From Clostridium sp. CS001 (GTDB lineage Bacteria; Bacillota; Clostridia; Clostridiales; Clostridiaceae), in the NCBI RefSeq assembly GCF_020443565.1, contig NZ_JAIZZN010000013.1:35999-99998 (forward strand): a stretch of DNA of 64,000 nucleotides, written 5' to 3'. This document shows positions 18,411 through 30,955 of this stretch, piece by piece. Position numbers and translations under genes: made by a program. Under the pieces are notes generated by a model that was not told the origin of the DNA, searched no databases, and worked only from the letters and a program-made list of their open reading frames with translations. Numbering within the stretch: position 1 is the first letter of the stretch; every line of letters starts with the position of its first letter.

Positions 18411-18890
18411 ATGGAATCAATTAATACAAATAAATTTGAAAAAGAAAAACTTATTGCTAAAATACAAGCTAATGCAGAAGAGCTGTTTAGAAGTGGAACT
18501 TTTTTTTGCAGTGAAGCTGTAGTTCAAGTTATTAATGAATTCCTAGGCAAACCATATGAAGAAAATGTGGTCAAGCTAGCAAGTGGCTTCCCTATAGGAA
18601 TGGGCAAATCAGGTTGTTTATGCGGTGCAGTTTCAGGTGGCCAAATGGCACTTGGCATGGTCTATGGAAGAGTAGAAGGTGAGCCTATGCAGGATAAGAT
18701 GTTTGAAGTGTCTAAAGAACTGCATGATTACATTAAGGATGAATACAATTCGACCTGCTGCAGAGTAATAACAAGAGAGTGGACTGGAGATAACTTTAAA
18801 AGTCCTGAAAGAAAAAATCACTGCATAAAAATTACTGGAAAAGTTGCAGGATGGGTAGCAAATCAAATTATAGAAGACGGAAAGATTTAA
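18411..18890 (+). CDS. C_GCAxxG_C_C family protein
   Basis: This 159-aa protein carries the family Cys pattern: FFCSEAV near residue 31, KSGCLCGAVSGGQMALG near 67-83, STCCRVITREW near 110 and NHCIKI near 130. Families with this motif are thought to be redox-active or metal-binding, sometimes fused to or beside oxidoreductases, but the reaction is unknown. ATG with GGAGG upstream. A paralogous gene lies at 30956-33925, where it is split by an IStron. This copy is intact, monocistronic and has a strong terminator. Confidence 0.88.
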   Translation: MESINTNKFEKEKLIAKIQANAEELFRSGTFFCSEAVVQVINEFLGKPYEENVVKLASGFPIGMGKSGCLCGAVSGGQMALGMVYGRVEGEPMQDKMFEVSKELHDYIKDEYNSTCCRVITREWTGDNFKSPERKNHCIKITGKVAGWVANQIIEDGKI

Positions 18891-18892
18891 AC

Positions 18893-18933
18893 AAATAGGG
18901 TGTCCTAAAACTATCTTTTAGGACACCCTATTT
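18893..18933 (+). terminator. Strong terminator after C_GCAxxG_C_C gene
   Basis: Stem AAATAGGGTGTCCTAAAA paired with TTTTAGGACACCCTATTT, starting three bases after the stop. Confidence 0.9.
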
Positions 18934-19050
18934 ATCATTATTCTCTGTTTTTATAACCGTAACGGGTATCCATTGCTCATTAAGATTAAATTCATAAGTA
19001 ACCTTGCCGTTCTTCCATTGGAACCAACCTGAATTCTTCGTAACATATCC
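18928..19050 (-). pseudogene. C-terminal remnant of an unknown protein
   Basis: On the minus strand an open frame of ~40 codons without a start encodes a Trp/Tyr-rich segment including NSGWFQWKNGKVTYEFN and ends in EQWIPVTVIKTENNDK before TAG. An in-frame stop lies directly upstream. Composition looks like real coding sequence (a wall-binding-like or secreted-protein tail), so it is probably the decayed end of a lost gene. The gap to the alcohol dehydrogenase (about 230 bases) otherwise holds only its promoter region. Confidence 0.35.
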
Positions 19051-19280
19051 TTATGTTATATTCTAAAATACATGGATGTTAAAATATAATTGATAATTTT
19101 TTCATTGGAATCACCATATTTCCTACCCTTTTGTAACTGCCCTACCGAAAAGTGGCTTCTTTTTTTTTGAACTTAGTAGGTTTATACTAATACTCGTAGC
19201 AAGGAATTAAACAAAAAAACAAAATTTAAAAAATAAATTTGTTAATAATTAAAAACAATTACTTAGAGGAGGAACTACAA

Positions 19281-20453
19281 ATGCAAAGATTTACTATACC
19301 AAGAGATATTTATTTCGGTGATAATGCAATAGATCATTTAAAATCAGTAAAAGGAACTAAGGCAATGCTTGTCATTGGTTCTCAAAGATTAATACAAGAT
19401 GGAACAGTTCCAAAAATACAAGAATTATTGAAACAAGCTAATATTGAGACTTCAATATTTTCAGGAATTGAAAATGACCCTTCAGTTGCAACAGTTATGA
19501 GAGGGGTTGAAGCTATGAATCAATTCAATCCTGATTTAATAGTTGGTATCGGTGGTGGATCACCAATAGATGCTGCTAAAGCAATGTGGATATTTTATGA
19601 GTATCCAGAATTCACTTTTGAAGAGGCTGCTAAACCATTTAACTTACCAGAGTTAAGACAAAAAGCTAAATTTATAGCTATACCTACTACAAGTGGTACT
19701 GGTTCAGAAGTTACTTCATTTTCAATAATAACTGATAATGAAACAGGTGTTAAATACCCAATAGCTGACTATAACATAACTCCTGATGTTGCTATAGTTG
19801 ATACTAATTTAGTACAAAGCATGACTCAAACATTAGTTGCTAATACTGGAATGGATGCTTTAACTCATGCCTTTGAAGCTTATGTTTCAAAAGCTAAAAA
19901 TCAAATAACTGATGCAGTAGCTATGAAATCAATAGAAATGACTGTTGATAATTTAGTTAAATCATTTGAAGGAGAAGAACAAGCTAGAAAAGACATGCAT
20001 ATAGCTCAGTCTTTAGCTGGAATGGCTTTCTCAAATGCAATACTAGGAATAGTTCATTCTATGGCTCATAAAACAGGTAAAATATTCAACATTCCTCATG
20101 GATGTGCAAATGCAATATACTTATCATATGCTATGCAATTTAATGCTAAAACAGCTAGAGCTGCAGCTGATTATGCTGATATAGCTAAGCGATTAGGATT
20201 AAAAGGAGAAACAACAGATGAACTAGTTCAATCATTAATAGAGCTAGTTAAAGATTTTAGAGTTTCCATGAATATGCCTACTACTTTAAAAGAATTTGGA
20301 GTATCAGAAGAAGACTTCAAGTCTAACTTAGATAAAATTTCTGTGGGCGCAGTAGGTGATGCTTGTACAGGCACAAACCCAAGAGAAATATCTGTAGAAG
20401 AAATGAAGAAATTATTTGAAGCTACTTATTATGGAACAGAAGTAAACTTCTAA
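19281..20453 (+). CDS. Iron-containing alcohol dehydrogenase
   Basis: This 390-aa group III Fe-dependent alcohol dehydrogenase has the cofactor-binding GIGGGSPIDAAKAMW and the metal-site region AHKTGKIFNIPHGCANAI, with His ligands. It probably reduces aldehydes such as butyraldehyde or acetaldehyde with NAD(P)H, disposing of fermentation electrons; exact substrate and cofactor are not readable. The ATG giving MQRFTIPRDIYFG follows GAGGAGG; an upstream TTG in frame has no site. A second close homologue lies at 38597-39763. A partial Rex-like site (TTGTTAA plus degenerate half) lies at 19239-19256. Confidence 0.92.
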   Translation: MQRFTIPRDIYFGDNAIDHLKSVKGTKAMLVIGSQRLIQDGTVPKIQELLKQANIETSIFSGIENDPSVATVMRGVEAMNQFNPDLIVGIGGGSPIDAAKAMWIFYEYPEFTFEEAAKPFNLPELRQKAKFIAIPTTSGTGSEVTSFSIITDNETGVKYPIADYNITPDVAIVDTNLVQSMTQTLVANTGMDALTHAFEAYVSKAKNQITDAVAMKSIEMTVDNLVKSFEGEEQARKDMHIAQSLAGMAFSNAILGIVHSMAHKTGKIFNIPHGCANAIYLSYAMQFNAKTARAAADYADIAKRLGLKGETTDELVQSLIELVKDFRVSMNMPTTLKEFGVSEEDFKSNLDKISVGAVGDACTGTNPREISVEEMKKLFEATYYGTEVNF

Positions 20454-20461
20454 GTTTATAC

Positions 20462-20498
20462 AAAAGGTATAGCTAATTAATAACTAGCTATACCTTTT
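20462..20498 (+). terminator. Terminator of alcohol dehydrogenase gene
   Basis: Stem AAAAGGTATAGCT/AGCTATACCTTTT, nine bases after the stop. Both sides carry A/T runs, so it may also serve the convergent HxlR gene. Confidence 0.85.
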
Positions 20499-20522
20499 GA
20501 TTTTTATATGGAAAGATAGATT

Positions 20523-20888
20523 TTAAGTTGTATGATTGGGTTGTCTAAAATTATCTACAAAATGCTTTCCCCATTTATCCATCGATTCCAAAATAGGAAT
20601 TAAGTCCTCCGCCATTTCAGTAAGTGAATATTCAACCATGGGGGGTACTTGAGAATAAACAGTTCTATGAACTAGTCCATTTTGTTCTAAATATTTTAAT
20701 TGTTGACTTAACATTTTTTGAGTTATTTCTGGAATTAATCTTTTAAGTTCATTATATCTTATAACTTTATGTATGTTGAGATTCCAAATAATAAGAGCTT
20801 TCCATTTGCCACTTAATATTTCCAGGGTTACCTCAATCTCACACCTATAGGAACTGCAACTAACTTTATTTAGTCTATCTTCTGGCAT
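20523..20888 (-). CDS. HxlR-family transcriptional regulator
   Basis: This 121-aa MarR-superfamily winged-helix regulator has CEIEVTLEILSGKWKALIIWNL, ELKRLIPEITQKMLSQQLKYLEQNGLV (recognition helix and wing) and YSLTEMAEDLIPIL, all typical of HxlR. Such regulators respond to electrophiles or redox stress and often control oxidoreductases next to them, so the convergent alcohol dehydrogenase is one candidate target, though this is only inference. The Cys residues near the N-terminus (SCSSYRCEIE) match the conserved family Cys. ATG at MPEDRL follows AAGGAAG. Confidence 0.93.
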   Translation of the reverse strand: MPEDRLNKVSCSSYRCEIEVTLEILSGKWKALIIWNLNIHKVIRYNELKRLIPEITQKMLSQQLKYLEQNGLVHRTVYSQVPPMVEYSLTEMAEDLIPILESMDKWGKHFVDNFRQPNHTT

Positions 20889-21001
20889 AACATCACTTCC
20901 TTGTATAAGAATATAGCACAATTATATACTAACGCACCAGTGAAGGCAAATAAAATATCTCCTTCTATTGACAATAATAAAAAGGTGAATAGTACATATG
21001 C

Positions 21002-22069
21002 CTATAGCCTCTTATGTTGTTTTGCAAGAGTACTTATTATAGCCGAGCTAGCTATAAATAATAACCCAGTTTGTGGTGCAATCATTGTAAAATCAACTAA
21101 CCCATGCCCTATTATCACAAATTGAATACCCGCTAGCATTGGAACCAGCCTACAATTTTGCAGGTAAAGTGTTTTTAAATCTCTGAATAAATTAATCTTT
21201 ATATAAGCATATATAAGCATCCCAATAACTCCCAATGAAGTCATAATAGTAATCCAAATATTATGGCCATGATATAATGTTTCATAATAGAAATCTTTCA
21301 TAAAATATGCTCCATGGTCAGTAATCCCCATAAGCCCCCACCCTGTAATAGGTTTAAGCTTTATCATTTTTAAGCATCCATTCCATATTCCAAAGCGACT
21401 AGTAAATGAACCATCAAGGTTATGTCCAATTACATTTTCTAAAATCTGTGATGGCATAAACGTAACTAAAGCTGTAAGTGTAAATATTATTATAAACAGC
21501 CATATATCTTTTTTATTACCTTTAAGAAGATAATAAATGAAAAGCCCAAATAATAGGCCAATAAAAGCACCACGAGATCCTGTTAAATACAATGCAACAA
21601 CAAAGAAAAGTGTTGATATTTGATAGAATAATTTTGTAGTTCTAGATTTAGTGCTACAAAAATAAAGACTCAAAATAATCATTATGGCAAACCAATTACC
21701 AGCTACATTGGGATTACCAAAGGTACTATATATTCTGTCGTTAATCACTGGCTGAGACGTAATTTCAAGAAACCTTGACCAAATATTATAATTAAAATAC
21801 ACATATATAATTTTCTCAATGATTCCAAAAATCGCTGCTAGCAGTGAAAACCACACTAAATATGTGCATATCTCTTCTACCTTATTTTCATTTTGGCAAT
21901 AATCTTGTAAAAAGACACTAATACATAGGTACACAAAGAGACCAAAAGATGCAATAATTGATGTAAAACTATAATTTATAATCCCTACTATCAAAGACCA
22001 TATAAATAGTAAAGAGAGCCCTATATTCCAGGAGCTTTTGTTTATCCTTACCTTTCGAGACAACACCAT
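21002..22069 (-). CDS. O-antigen ligase / Wzy-like membrane protein, N-terminus possibly frameshifted
   Basis: This 355-aa multi-pass membrane protein is of the O-antigen ligase/polymerase type, with about nine to ten hydrophobic helices. The family loop features are present: GNPNVAGNW, LTGSRGAFIGLL and the periplasmic-loop GWGLMGITDHG...YHGHNIWI. It likely joins or polymerises surface glycans at the outer face of the membrane. The start used has no ribosome site, and the same frame stays open upstream for another ~30 hydrophobic codons to 22160. An overlapping 17-codon ORF with an ATG at 22203 could be the true N-terminus, displaced by loss of one A. It may therefore be inactive. Confidence 0.75.
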   Translation of the reverse strand: MVLSRKVRINKSSWNIGLSLLFIWSLIVGIINYSFTSIIASFGLFVYLCISVFLQDYCQNENKVEEICTYLVWFSLLAAIFGIIEKIIYVYFNYNIWSRFLEITSQPVINDRIYSTFGNPNVAGNWFAIMIILSLYFCSTKSRTTKLFYQISTLFFVVALYLTGSRGAFIGLLFGLFIYYLLKGNKKDIWLFIIIFTLTALVTFMPSQILENVIGHNLDGSFTSRFGIWNGCLKMIKLKPITGWGLMGITDHGAYFMKDFYYETLYHGHNIWITIMTSLGVIGMLIYAYIKINLFRDLKTLYLQNCRLVPMLAGIQFVIIGHGLVDFTMIAPQTGLLFIASSAIISTLAKQHKRL

Positions 22070-22151
22070 ATACGTTATATATATGGCTGGTATTATGTTT
22101 GTATAAGGGGAAATGACTATTAATAAAATTAAAATACCTATAATAAAACCT

Positions 22152-22203
22152 ACTTCCTTTTATGGTAATCTGAACAATTAGCTAACACCTTTATTTTTCC
22201 CAT
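22152..22203 (-). pseudogene. Displaced N-terminal codons of the O-antigen-ligase-like gene
   Basis: The ORF MGKIKVLANCSDYHKRK ends at TAG, while the next frame runs straight into GFIIGILILLIVISPYTN and the main ORF. Adding one A to the AAAA run at about 22157-22161 would join them. No strong ribosome site precedes the ATG, so this remains a hypothesis. Confidence 0.35.
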
Positions 22204-22228
22204 ATTGTATACATTCTAACTCTTACAC

Positions 22229-22345
22229 TTATAGTATAGCCTTAATGTTATTGTTTCCTTTCCCAAATAAGTAAATTATTATTATACTGCTCATAAGTCC
22301 TAAAATCATACCTGCTAAAACATCTGTAGGGTAATGTACATTAAG
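22229..22345 (-). pseudogene. C-terminal remnant of a PAP2-type phosphatase
   Basis: A short open frame without a start reads DFLNVHYPTDVLAGMILG and then a hydrophobic helix and KGNNIKAIL before the stop. HYPTDVLAG is the third conserved motif of the PAP2 lipid phosphatase family (His nucleophile and Asp). Everything upstream is missing, and an in-frame TAA precedes it. It is the decayed tail of an undecaprenyl-PP phosphatase-like gene. Confidence 0.65.
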
Positions 22346-22400
22346 AAAATCTTATGTTTAGTTTAAATTGCTTAACATTTTATAATTAAAAAACAAAACA

Positions 22401-22440
22401 AAAGCCTACAATCCTTTGTTTAATAAGGATTGTAGGCTTT
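22401..22440 (-). terminator. Terminator of guaB-guaA operon
   Basis: Stem AAAGCCTACAATCCTT/AAGGATTGTAGGCTTT followed on the minus strand by TTGTTTTGTTTTT, seven bases past guaA. Confidence 0.92.
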
Positions 22441-22447
22441 CTATTTT

Positions 22448-23980
22448 CTATTCCCACTCAATAGTGGAAGGTGGTTTACTCGTTACGTCATAAACAATTC
22501 TGTTTACTCCTTGAACTTCGTTAACAATTCTACGAGATACTTTATCTAATACTTCGTAAGGTATTCTAGCCCAATCTGAAGTCATTCCATCAGAGCTAGT
22601 TACAGCTCTTAGTGCAACTGTATGGCAGTATGTTCGCTCATCACCCATAACACCAACTGATTGTATGTTTGGAAGACATGCAAAGTATTGCCATATTTCA
22701 CTTTCAAGTCCTGCTTTAGCTACCTCATCTCTAAATATTGCATCAGCTTCTCTAGTTATAAGTAGTTTTTCATCTGTTATTTCTCCAAGTACTCTTATAG
22801 CAAGGCCTGGTCCTGGAAATGGTTGTCTCCATACTAAATGATGAGGAATTCCAAGTTCTTCTCCAACAGCTCTAACCTCATCTTTAAATAACTCTCTTAG
22901 AGGCTCTATTAATTTAAAGTGCATATCCTCTGGAAGTCCCCCAACATTATGGTGACTTTTTATAGTAGCTGAAGTATCTGTACCACTTTCAACTACGTCT
23001 GGATATATTGTACCTTGCACAAGGAAATCCATTTGTCCGAGCTTATTAGATTCTTCTTCAAAAACCCTTATGAACTCTTCTCCAATTATCTTTCTCTTTT
23101 GCTCTGGGTCACTTATACCTTTAAGCTTACCTAAGAATCTATCTTGAACATTAACTCTTATTATGTTCATATCAAATTCGCCTTTAAATATTGTTTCAAC
23201 TTGGTCTCCTTCATCTTTTCTTAAAAGACCATGATCAACAAATACACAAGTTAACTGTTTTCCTATTGCTTTATGAACAATCATTGCAGCAACTGAAGAA
23301 TCTACTCCTCCTGAAAAAGCACAAAGCACCTTTTTATCTCCAACTAGGGCGCGTATAGACTTAATCTTTTCTTCTGCAAAAGATGACATTGACCAATCAC
23401 CTTTAACATGGCATACATCATATAAGAACTTTCTAATCATTTCTTCACCAAATAGAGTATGTTTTACTTCTGGATGGAATTGAACCCCATAAAGTTTCTT
23501 AGATACATTGGACATAGCTGCTACTGGGCAATCTTTAGTAGTTGCTATTATATCAAACCCTTCTGGTGTTCTTGAGATATAGTCTGTATGACTCATCCAA
23601 CATTGATTTTCTTCTATTCCTGCAAAAATAGCAGAATCCTTACATAAATCAACTTCTATTTTTCCATACTCACGAACATCTGGTGTTTTAACTTCTCCAC
23701 CAAGAACATGTGCCATTAGTTGAACACCATAGCATATTCCTAATATAGGAATACCTAGCTCGAATATCTCTTTTTCTATTCTTGGAGCACCTTCACCATA
23801 AACGCTATTGGGTCCACCAGTGAATATTATTCCTTTTGGATTCATACTTTTAATCTTTTCTACAGAATGTGTGTATGGTATTATTTCACAGTAAACATTG
23901 TTTTCTCTAACTCTTCTTGCAATAAGTTGATTGTATTGGCCACCAAAATCAACTACTAAAATCAATTCTCTATTTATCAA
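22448..23980 (-). CDS. guaA: GMP synthase (glutamine-hydrolysing)
   Basis: This 510-aa enzyme amidates XMP to GMP with glutamine and ATP. The class I amidotransferase domain has C83 in LGICYGVQL and the HPE of [10 protein letters not shown]. The ATP pyrophosphatase domain has the P-loop [12 protein letters not shown], and the C-terminal dimerisation domain ends in [14 protein letters not shown] start with AGGAGG eight bases upstream. It follows guaB by 33 bases and shares its riboswitch-controlled transcript. Confidence 0.98.
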   Translation of the reverse strand: MINRELILVVDFGGQYNQLIARRVRENNVYCEIIPYTHSVEKIKSMNPKGIIFTGGPNSVYGEGAPRIEKEIFELGIPILGICYGVQLMAHVLGGEVKTPDVREYGKIEVDLCKDSAIFAGIEENQCWMSHTDYISRTPEGFDIIATTKDCPVAAMSNVSKKLYGVQFHPEVKHTLFGEEMIRKFLYDVCHVKGDWSMSSFAEEKIKSIRALVGDKKVLCAFSGGVDSSVAAMIVHKAIGKQLTCVFVDHGLLRKDEGDQVETIFKGEFDMNIIRVNVQDRFLGKLKGISDPEQKRKIIGEEFIRVFEEESNKLGQMDFLVQGTIYPDVVESGTDTSATIKSHHNVGGLPEDMHFKLIEPLRELFKDEVRAVGEELGIPHHLVWRQPFPGPGLAIRVLGEITDEKLLITREADAIFRDEVAKAGLESEIWQYFACLPNIQSVGVMGDERTYCHTVALRAVTSSDGMTSDWARIPYEVLDKVSRRIVNEVQGVNRIVYDVTSKPPSTIEWE

Positions 23981-24013
23981 TGGTGATTCCTCCTATGTAT
24001 TTAATTGTTTTAA

Positions 24014-25468
<1,455 letters not shown>

Positions 25469-25495
25469 TTAATCAACACCCCTTCTATTCTATGT

Positions 25496-25515
25496 TGTAT
25501 AGTTTGCACTATACA
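25496..25515. promoter_or_regulatory. Perfect 8-bp palindrome near guaB start
   Basis: TGTATAGT-TTGC-ACTATACA lies about 28 bases upstream of the guaB ATG. It may be an operator or an RNA hairpin near the ribosome site; no known regulator was recognised. Confidence 0.4.
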
Positions 25516-25855
25516 TATTTATTTAACCTACTTTATACATAAAATACATATTCCCTATGTAATTTATAATCCTTTAAATTTATAATTATTAAAAAGAAAT
25601 TTATAATTATAAAACTGCTTAAATATAATGATAAAAATTTTGATAGCTTTAAACACTTAAGGTAATGGGTACATTAAGCATTTAAAACTATCTAGTAAAG
25701 GCTGCTAAGCAATAGAGAGTAACTAATAGTATCTCTCTTAATATAGGTTTGTGACTGTAAAATCTAAATTTTACACTCACAACGCTATATGCTGCATCTT
25801 AAAAACACCAGTTTATATTGTAATCTATTATGTGTCGCATACACAAGAAAGATAG
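25516..25855 (-). other. Long structured guaB leader of unknown function
   Basis: Between the riboswitch terminator and guaB lie ~390 bases without an ORF. On the minus strand they hold several local hairpins: TTGTGA-G-TGTAAAA pairing with TTTTACA-G-TCACAA (about 25752-25786), AGAGAG...CTCTCT (about 25717-25742), and GCTTAGCAGC. The segment could carry a second promoter, another regulatory RNA or only a spacer. It matches no RNA family I recognise. Confidence 0.4.
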
Positions 25856-25862
25856 CATAAAA

Positions 25863-25906
25863 AGGCATACTAATCCTACTTTGACTAAAGTAAAACTAGC
25901 ATGCCT
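25863..25906 (-). terminator. Riboswitch expression-platform terminator
   Basis: Downstream of the guanine aptamer on the minus strand, AGGCATGCTAG pairs with the distal TTAGTATGCCT and is followed by TTTTTATG. This is the terminator expected to form when guanine is bound. Confidence 0.8.
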
Positions 25907-25929
25907 AAAATAAGATCATACCAAAATTA

Positions 25930-25992
25930 CTCATAGTCGGGAATTTGCGGCTCCCGGTAGATACTCCTTGCCATATTCAAGGGATATATGAG
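25930..25992 (-). promoter_or_regulatory. Guanine (purine) riboswitch for guaBA
   Basis: Reading the minus strand, CTCATA/TATGAG forms P1, CCTTG/CAAGG P2 and CGGGA/TCCCG P3. The conserved core segments AATATGG, TATCTACC and GACTATGAG are present. The discriminator base in GACTAT is C, which pairs with guanine (adenine riboswitches have U there). A terminator follows, so guanine should switch off guaBA. Confidence 0.92.
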
Positions 25993-26160
25993 GCGAGTTA
26001 TTGTTTTTTAAAGTTATTATTACCATGATAGTTAATGCTTAAACATTTGTCAATAAGTTTTTTGAACTATTTGAGAAAAAATATTAAAACTTCAAATCCA
26101 AATTAGATAAGCTAAAAGCATACACAGTGAATGTAATCGTATAACACTAATTAACAAATA

Positions 26161-26195
26161 AAAGAGTTAACTAAGCATCGCCTAGTTAACTCTTT
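26161..26195 (-). terminator. Terminator of groES-groEL
   Basis: Stem AAAGAGTTAACTA/TAGTTAACTCTTT followed by TATTTG on the minus strand, 50 bases after groEL. Confidence 0.88.
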
Positions 26196-26244
26196 TGCTT
26201 TTATATATTTACAATAATAGTTGTAATTATTAATTATATTGCTT

Positions 26245-27888
<1,644 letters not shown>

Positions 27889-27945
27889 CTAATAATTAAA
27901 TTTACTTCAAAGATTAAACTTAATTATTATTGCGTTTTATTAAAT

Positions 27946-28233
<288 letters not shown>

Positions 28234-28265
28234 TTAAACCCCTCCTTATATATTTTTTGGTTTTG

Positions 28266-28292
28266 TTAGCACTCAATACAATTGAGTGCTAA
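28266..28292 (-). promoter_or_regulatory. CIRCE operator of groESL
   Basis: TTAGCACTC-N9-GAGTGCTAA, an exact match to the CIRCE inverted repeat bound by the heat-shock repressor HrcA, which was not seen in this window. Confidence 0.97.
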
Positions 28293-28562
28293 CGCATCTT
28301 ATACTTCTAATCATAATTAATAATTATAATAATATCAAATTGCTCTACACTATATATTGTACCATTTATGCTCAAAAAATCAAGTTATGTTTATATATCA
28401 CCCACTTTTAGAGCTTTTCTAGTTTTTTCTCTACATTCCCTGCTTTTATGTCTTTTCCATATTCTTATTACCTTTTAATATATTTCATTATCATCAAATT
28501 ATTCAGATTGTTCTTGAAAACACTTATGTTTATTGTTAAAATCACTAAATAGGGGTGATTTT

Positions 28563-29222
28563 ATGGATACAATAAATAGATTCTTTAATTTCTTATTGAA
28601 AACCTTTTTTATCTTATGTTTCACTTTTTCCTTTATGGCTTTGATTGTAAACTTTACATTGATTTTTAAACCATTATATTATATAGATATTGATGTTTTA
28701 AATATCGAGGAATCTTCTGGTTTAAATAAAAATGAACTAAAAGCCAATTATGACTATGTAATTACATATTTAACTCAGAATAAAACAGAGGAGTTTAATC
28801 TTCCAACACTACCTTCCTCTGATAATGGTAAAACCCATTTTAAAGAGGTTAAAGTAATATTCGATAAATTAAAAGTAATGCTAGCATTCTCCATATTGAT
28901 AAGTATCATTGGTGTATTTTTAAATAATAGATACAAAAAAATAAATTACTTGTTAACTAGTTCAATCGTCCTTTTAGTCTTACCCGTGATATTACTTATA
29001 CCCTTCTTAATTAATTTTGATAAAAGCTTTACAGCTTTTCATAAAATCTTCTTTAACAACGACTACTGGTTATTTGATATTAAATATGACCCAATAATAA
29101 GTATCCTCCCACAGGATTTCTTCTTTCATTGTGCATTATTGATAATTGGCTTAATTATTGTAACCAGTATAATTTTTAGGCGTATATATAAGGCTCAACA
29201 TAAAAAGCTACACTCTTTGTAG
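28563..29222 (+). CDS. TIGR01906/DUF1461 integral membrane protein
   Basis: This 219-aa membrane protein has one N-terminal membrane helix, a ~70-residue outside loop (from YYIDIDVLN to HFKEVKVIFDKLK) and three further helices. That layout, with the loop motif NYDYVITYL and the later FFFHCALLI segment, matches the TIGR01906 (DUF1461) family, frequent in Firmicutes and of unknown function. The ATG giving MDTINRF follows AGGGGTG at seven bases; the longer in-frame start lacks a site. It is convergent with the TVP38-like gene. Confidence 0.8.
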   Translation: MDTINRFFNFLLKTFFILCFTFSFMALIVNFTLIFKPLYYIDIDVLNIEESSGLNKNELKANYDYVITYLTQNKTEEFNLPTLPSSDNGKTHFKEVKVIFDKLKVMLAFSILISIIGVFLNNRYKKINYLLTSSIVLLVLPVILLIPFLINFDKSFTAFHKIFFNNDYWLFDIKYDPIISILPQDFFFHCALLIIGLIIVTSIIFRRIYKAQHKKLHSL

Positions 29223-29236
29223 CATTTTATTAAGAT

Positions 29237-29269
29237 AAAAGACTTTATTAGATTTCTAATAAGTCTTTT
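29237..29269. terminator. Bidirectional terminator between convergent genes
   Basis: Stem AAAAGACTT-ATTAG/CTAAT-AAGTCTTTT, with T-runs on both strands; it overlaps the 3' end of the minus-strand gene. Confidence 0.8.
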
Positions 29270-29969
29270 TCTTTTTAACAATTGCTTTAATTATAGTATC
29301 CCCTTTAAGTATTCCTATTATTGACACTAGCACCATTGTTATACCTATGATGATTAAGCTTGTAAAATCCCGTGCATATATCTTTTGACCAAAAAAGGAT
29401 GAAATAAAGATTCCTGGAACCCTACCCAATGTAGAATATATCAAAAAATTCATAAAAGAAATATTTGACACTCCACATATATATGCCAGCGCATCCTTTG
29501 GTATTCCAGGTATTAAGTAAAACATAAATACAACAACATTTTTACTTCCTGCATTTAATATCTTTTTAAAGAGTCTTATCTTCTTATTTAATATCAGATT
29601 TTCTACAATAGGTTTACCATATCTATTAGAAATGAAATATGCTATAGTGCTTCCTAATGTAATACCAATTAATGATATTAATCCACCTATGAAAGTGCCA
29701 AAAATGTACCCTCCAGCAATCTGTATGAATTCTCCAGGAATAAAAAAAACAACTACTTGTAAAACCTGCATAAAAATAAAAACTAAAATACTAAAGTTCC
29801 CATAAGAAAGAATAACTTCTTTCAACACGTTGGGATCCTTTAATATGTATGAATACTTAAAATAATATTCATAACCAATATATATGAAAAATACCAAAAC
29901 TACTAATAGCACTATATATTGTTTCATTGACGAAGCTTTTATTCTAAGAGTATCCCATATACTTTTCAT
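29256..29969 (-). CDS. TVP38/TMEM64 (SNARE-associated, DedA-like) membrane protein
   Basis: This 237-aa protein has five to six hydrophobic segments and the VTT-domain features FFIPGEFIQIAGGYIFG and LGSTIAYFISNRYGKP...YLIPGIPKDALAYICG. The family contains lipid scramblases and putative transporters, and its bacterial members are poorly characterised. ATG with AGAGG upstream. It ends inside the shared terminator with the upstream convergent gene. Confidence 0.88.
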   Translation of the reverse strand: MKSIWDTLRIKASSMKQYIVLLVVLVFFIYIGYEYYFKYSYILKDPNVLKEVILSYGNFSILVFIFMQVLQVVVFFIPGEFIQIAGGYIFGTFIGGLISLIGITLGSTIAYFISNRYGKPIVENLILNKKIRLFKKILNAGSKNVVVFMFYLIPGIPKDALAYICGVSNISFMNFLIYSTLGRVPGIFISSFFGQKIYARDFTSLIIIGITMVLVSIIGILKGDTIIKAIVKKKKTY

Positions 29970-30052
29970 CGTCTTTTATCCTCTTTATCTTCATGTTATT
30001 AATTGCTTACATAGACTTATGTATCCTGATTCTATCCTTAGTATTTGCTATT

Positions 30053-30934
30053 TTACTCTATTTTAATATTATTTTCTCTCGCATAATAAAATAAATATTG
30101 TTGTGCAAAACCTGCCAAATTTCCAAATTTGTCTCTAGCAAATTCCCTTATCTTTGGCAGAGATACATCTGGTGCTAAGTAAAAAAATTGCATTGCTCTT
30201 TTAACCCAAACATCCACAGGGAAAGCAGAGTATTTTTGCATAGAAAACAACATAATACAGTCCGACACCTTTGGACCAATGCCATTAAGCTTTTTTAATT
30301 CTTCATGACAAATATCATCTTCTTCTGATTTAATAGTTTCCAAACTTACTTCACCAGTATGTATTCTATGAACAGTATCTCTTACGTATTTAGATCTAAA
30401 CCCTAGACCACAAGTAGCAATTTCTTCTACAGAAGCACTCTCTAAATCTGAAATGTTTGGAAATGTATAGTAGGTCTTGCCCTTATACTCAATAGGTTTT
30501 CCCCATTTTTCGCTCAAGTTGTTTATGGCTCTTTTTATCATAGGTATCCTATTATTTGAAGAAATTATAAATGATATGGTAAGTTCAAAGGGTTCTTGCT
30601 GAAGCAGCCTGATACCATATCCGAAATCAACAGACTTTTTAAGAAGAGGGTCCTTTTGAAACTTCTTCTTAATAACTGTATAATCCCTTTTAAGGTCAAA
30701 ATAATCACACCAAAGCTTATCAAATTCTTCTTCATTTATATTATATATTATTACTTCATCATTTTTCTTTTCTATCTCTATTACCTTACCATACGCCACT
30801 CCTATATAATTCCCATTAGACCCCCTATCCCATCTAAAACATTGCCCACATTCAAATATATGGTCTAATTCAAAGTTCTTTACGCCCTTTATGATAATGC
30901 CTTCATTAAATGATTCAATCTCTTTATAATCCAT
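30053..30934 (-). CDS. ogg: 8-oxoguanine DNA glycosylase, OGG1-type
   Basis: This 293-aa base-excision repair enzyme has the N-terminal OGG domain (ECGQCFRWDR) followed by the HhH-GPD fold. The catalytic Lys is in CGLGFRSKYVRDT, the hairpin-helix-hairpin in LKKLNGIGPKVSDCIMLFSM, and the conserved Asp in AFPVDVWVKR. It removes 8-oxoguanine and cuts the abasic site. ATG with AAGGGG upstream. It lies next to the split C_GCAxxG_C_C gene but has its own start signals. Confidence 0.9.
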   Translation of the reverse strand: MDYKEIESFNEGIIIKGVKNFELDHIFECGQCFRWDRGSNGNYIGVAYGKVIEIEKKNDEVIIYNINEEEFDKLWCDYFDLKRDYTVIKKKFQKDPLLKKSVDFGYGIRLLQQEPFELTISFIISSNNRIPMIKRAINNLSEKWGKPIEYKGKTYYTFPNISDLESASVEEIATCGLGFRSKYVRDTVHRIHTGEVSLETIKSEEDDICHEELKKLNGIGPKVSDCIMLFSMQKYSAFPVDVWVKRAMQFFYLAPDVSLPKIREFARDKFGNLAGFAQQYLFYYARENNIKIE

Positions 30935-30955
30935 GATTTTTCCCCTTCACTAAGA

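Noticed and set aside
19239..19280. N-terminal extension of the alcohol dehydrogenase from a TTG
   Set aside because: A strong GAGGAGG site directs the inner ATG, and the paralogue begins at the same residue.
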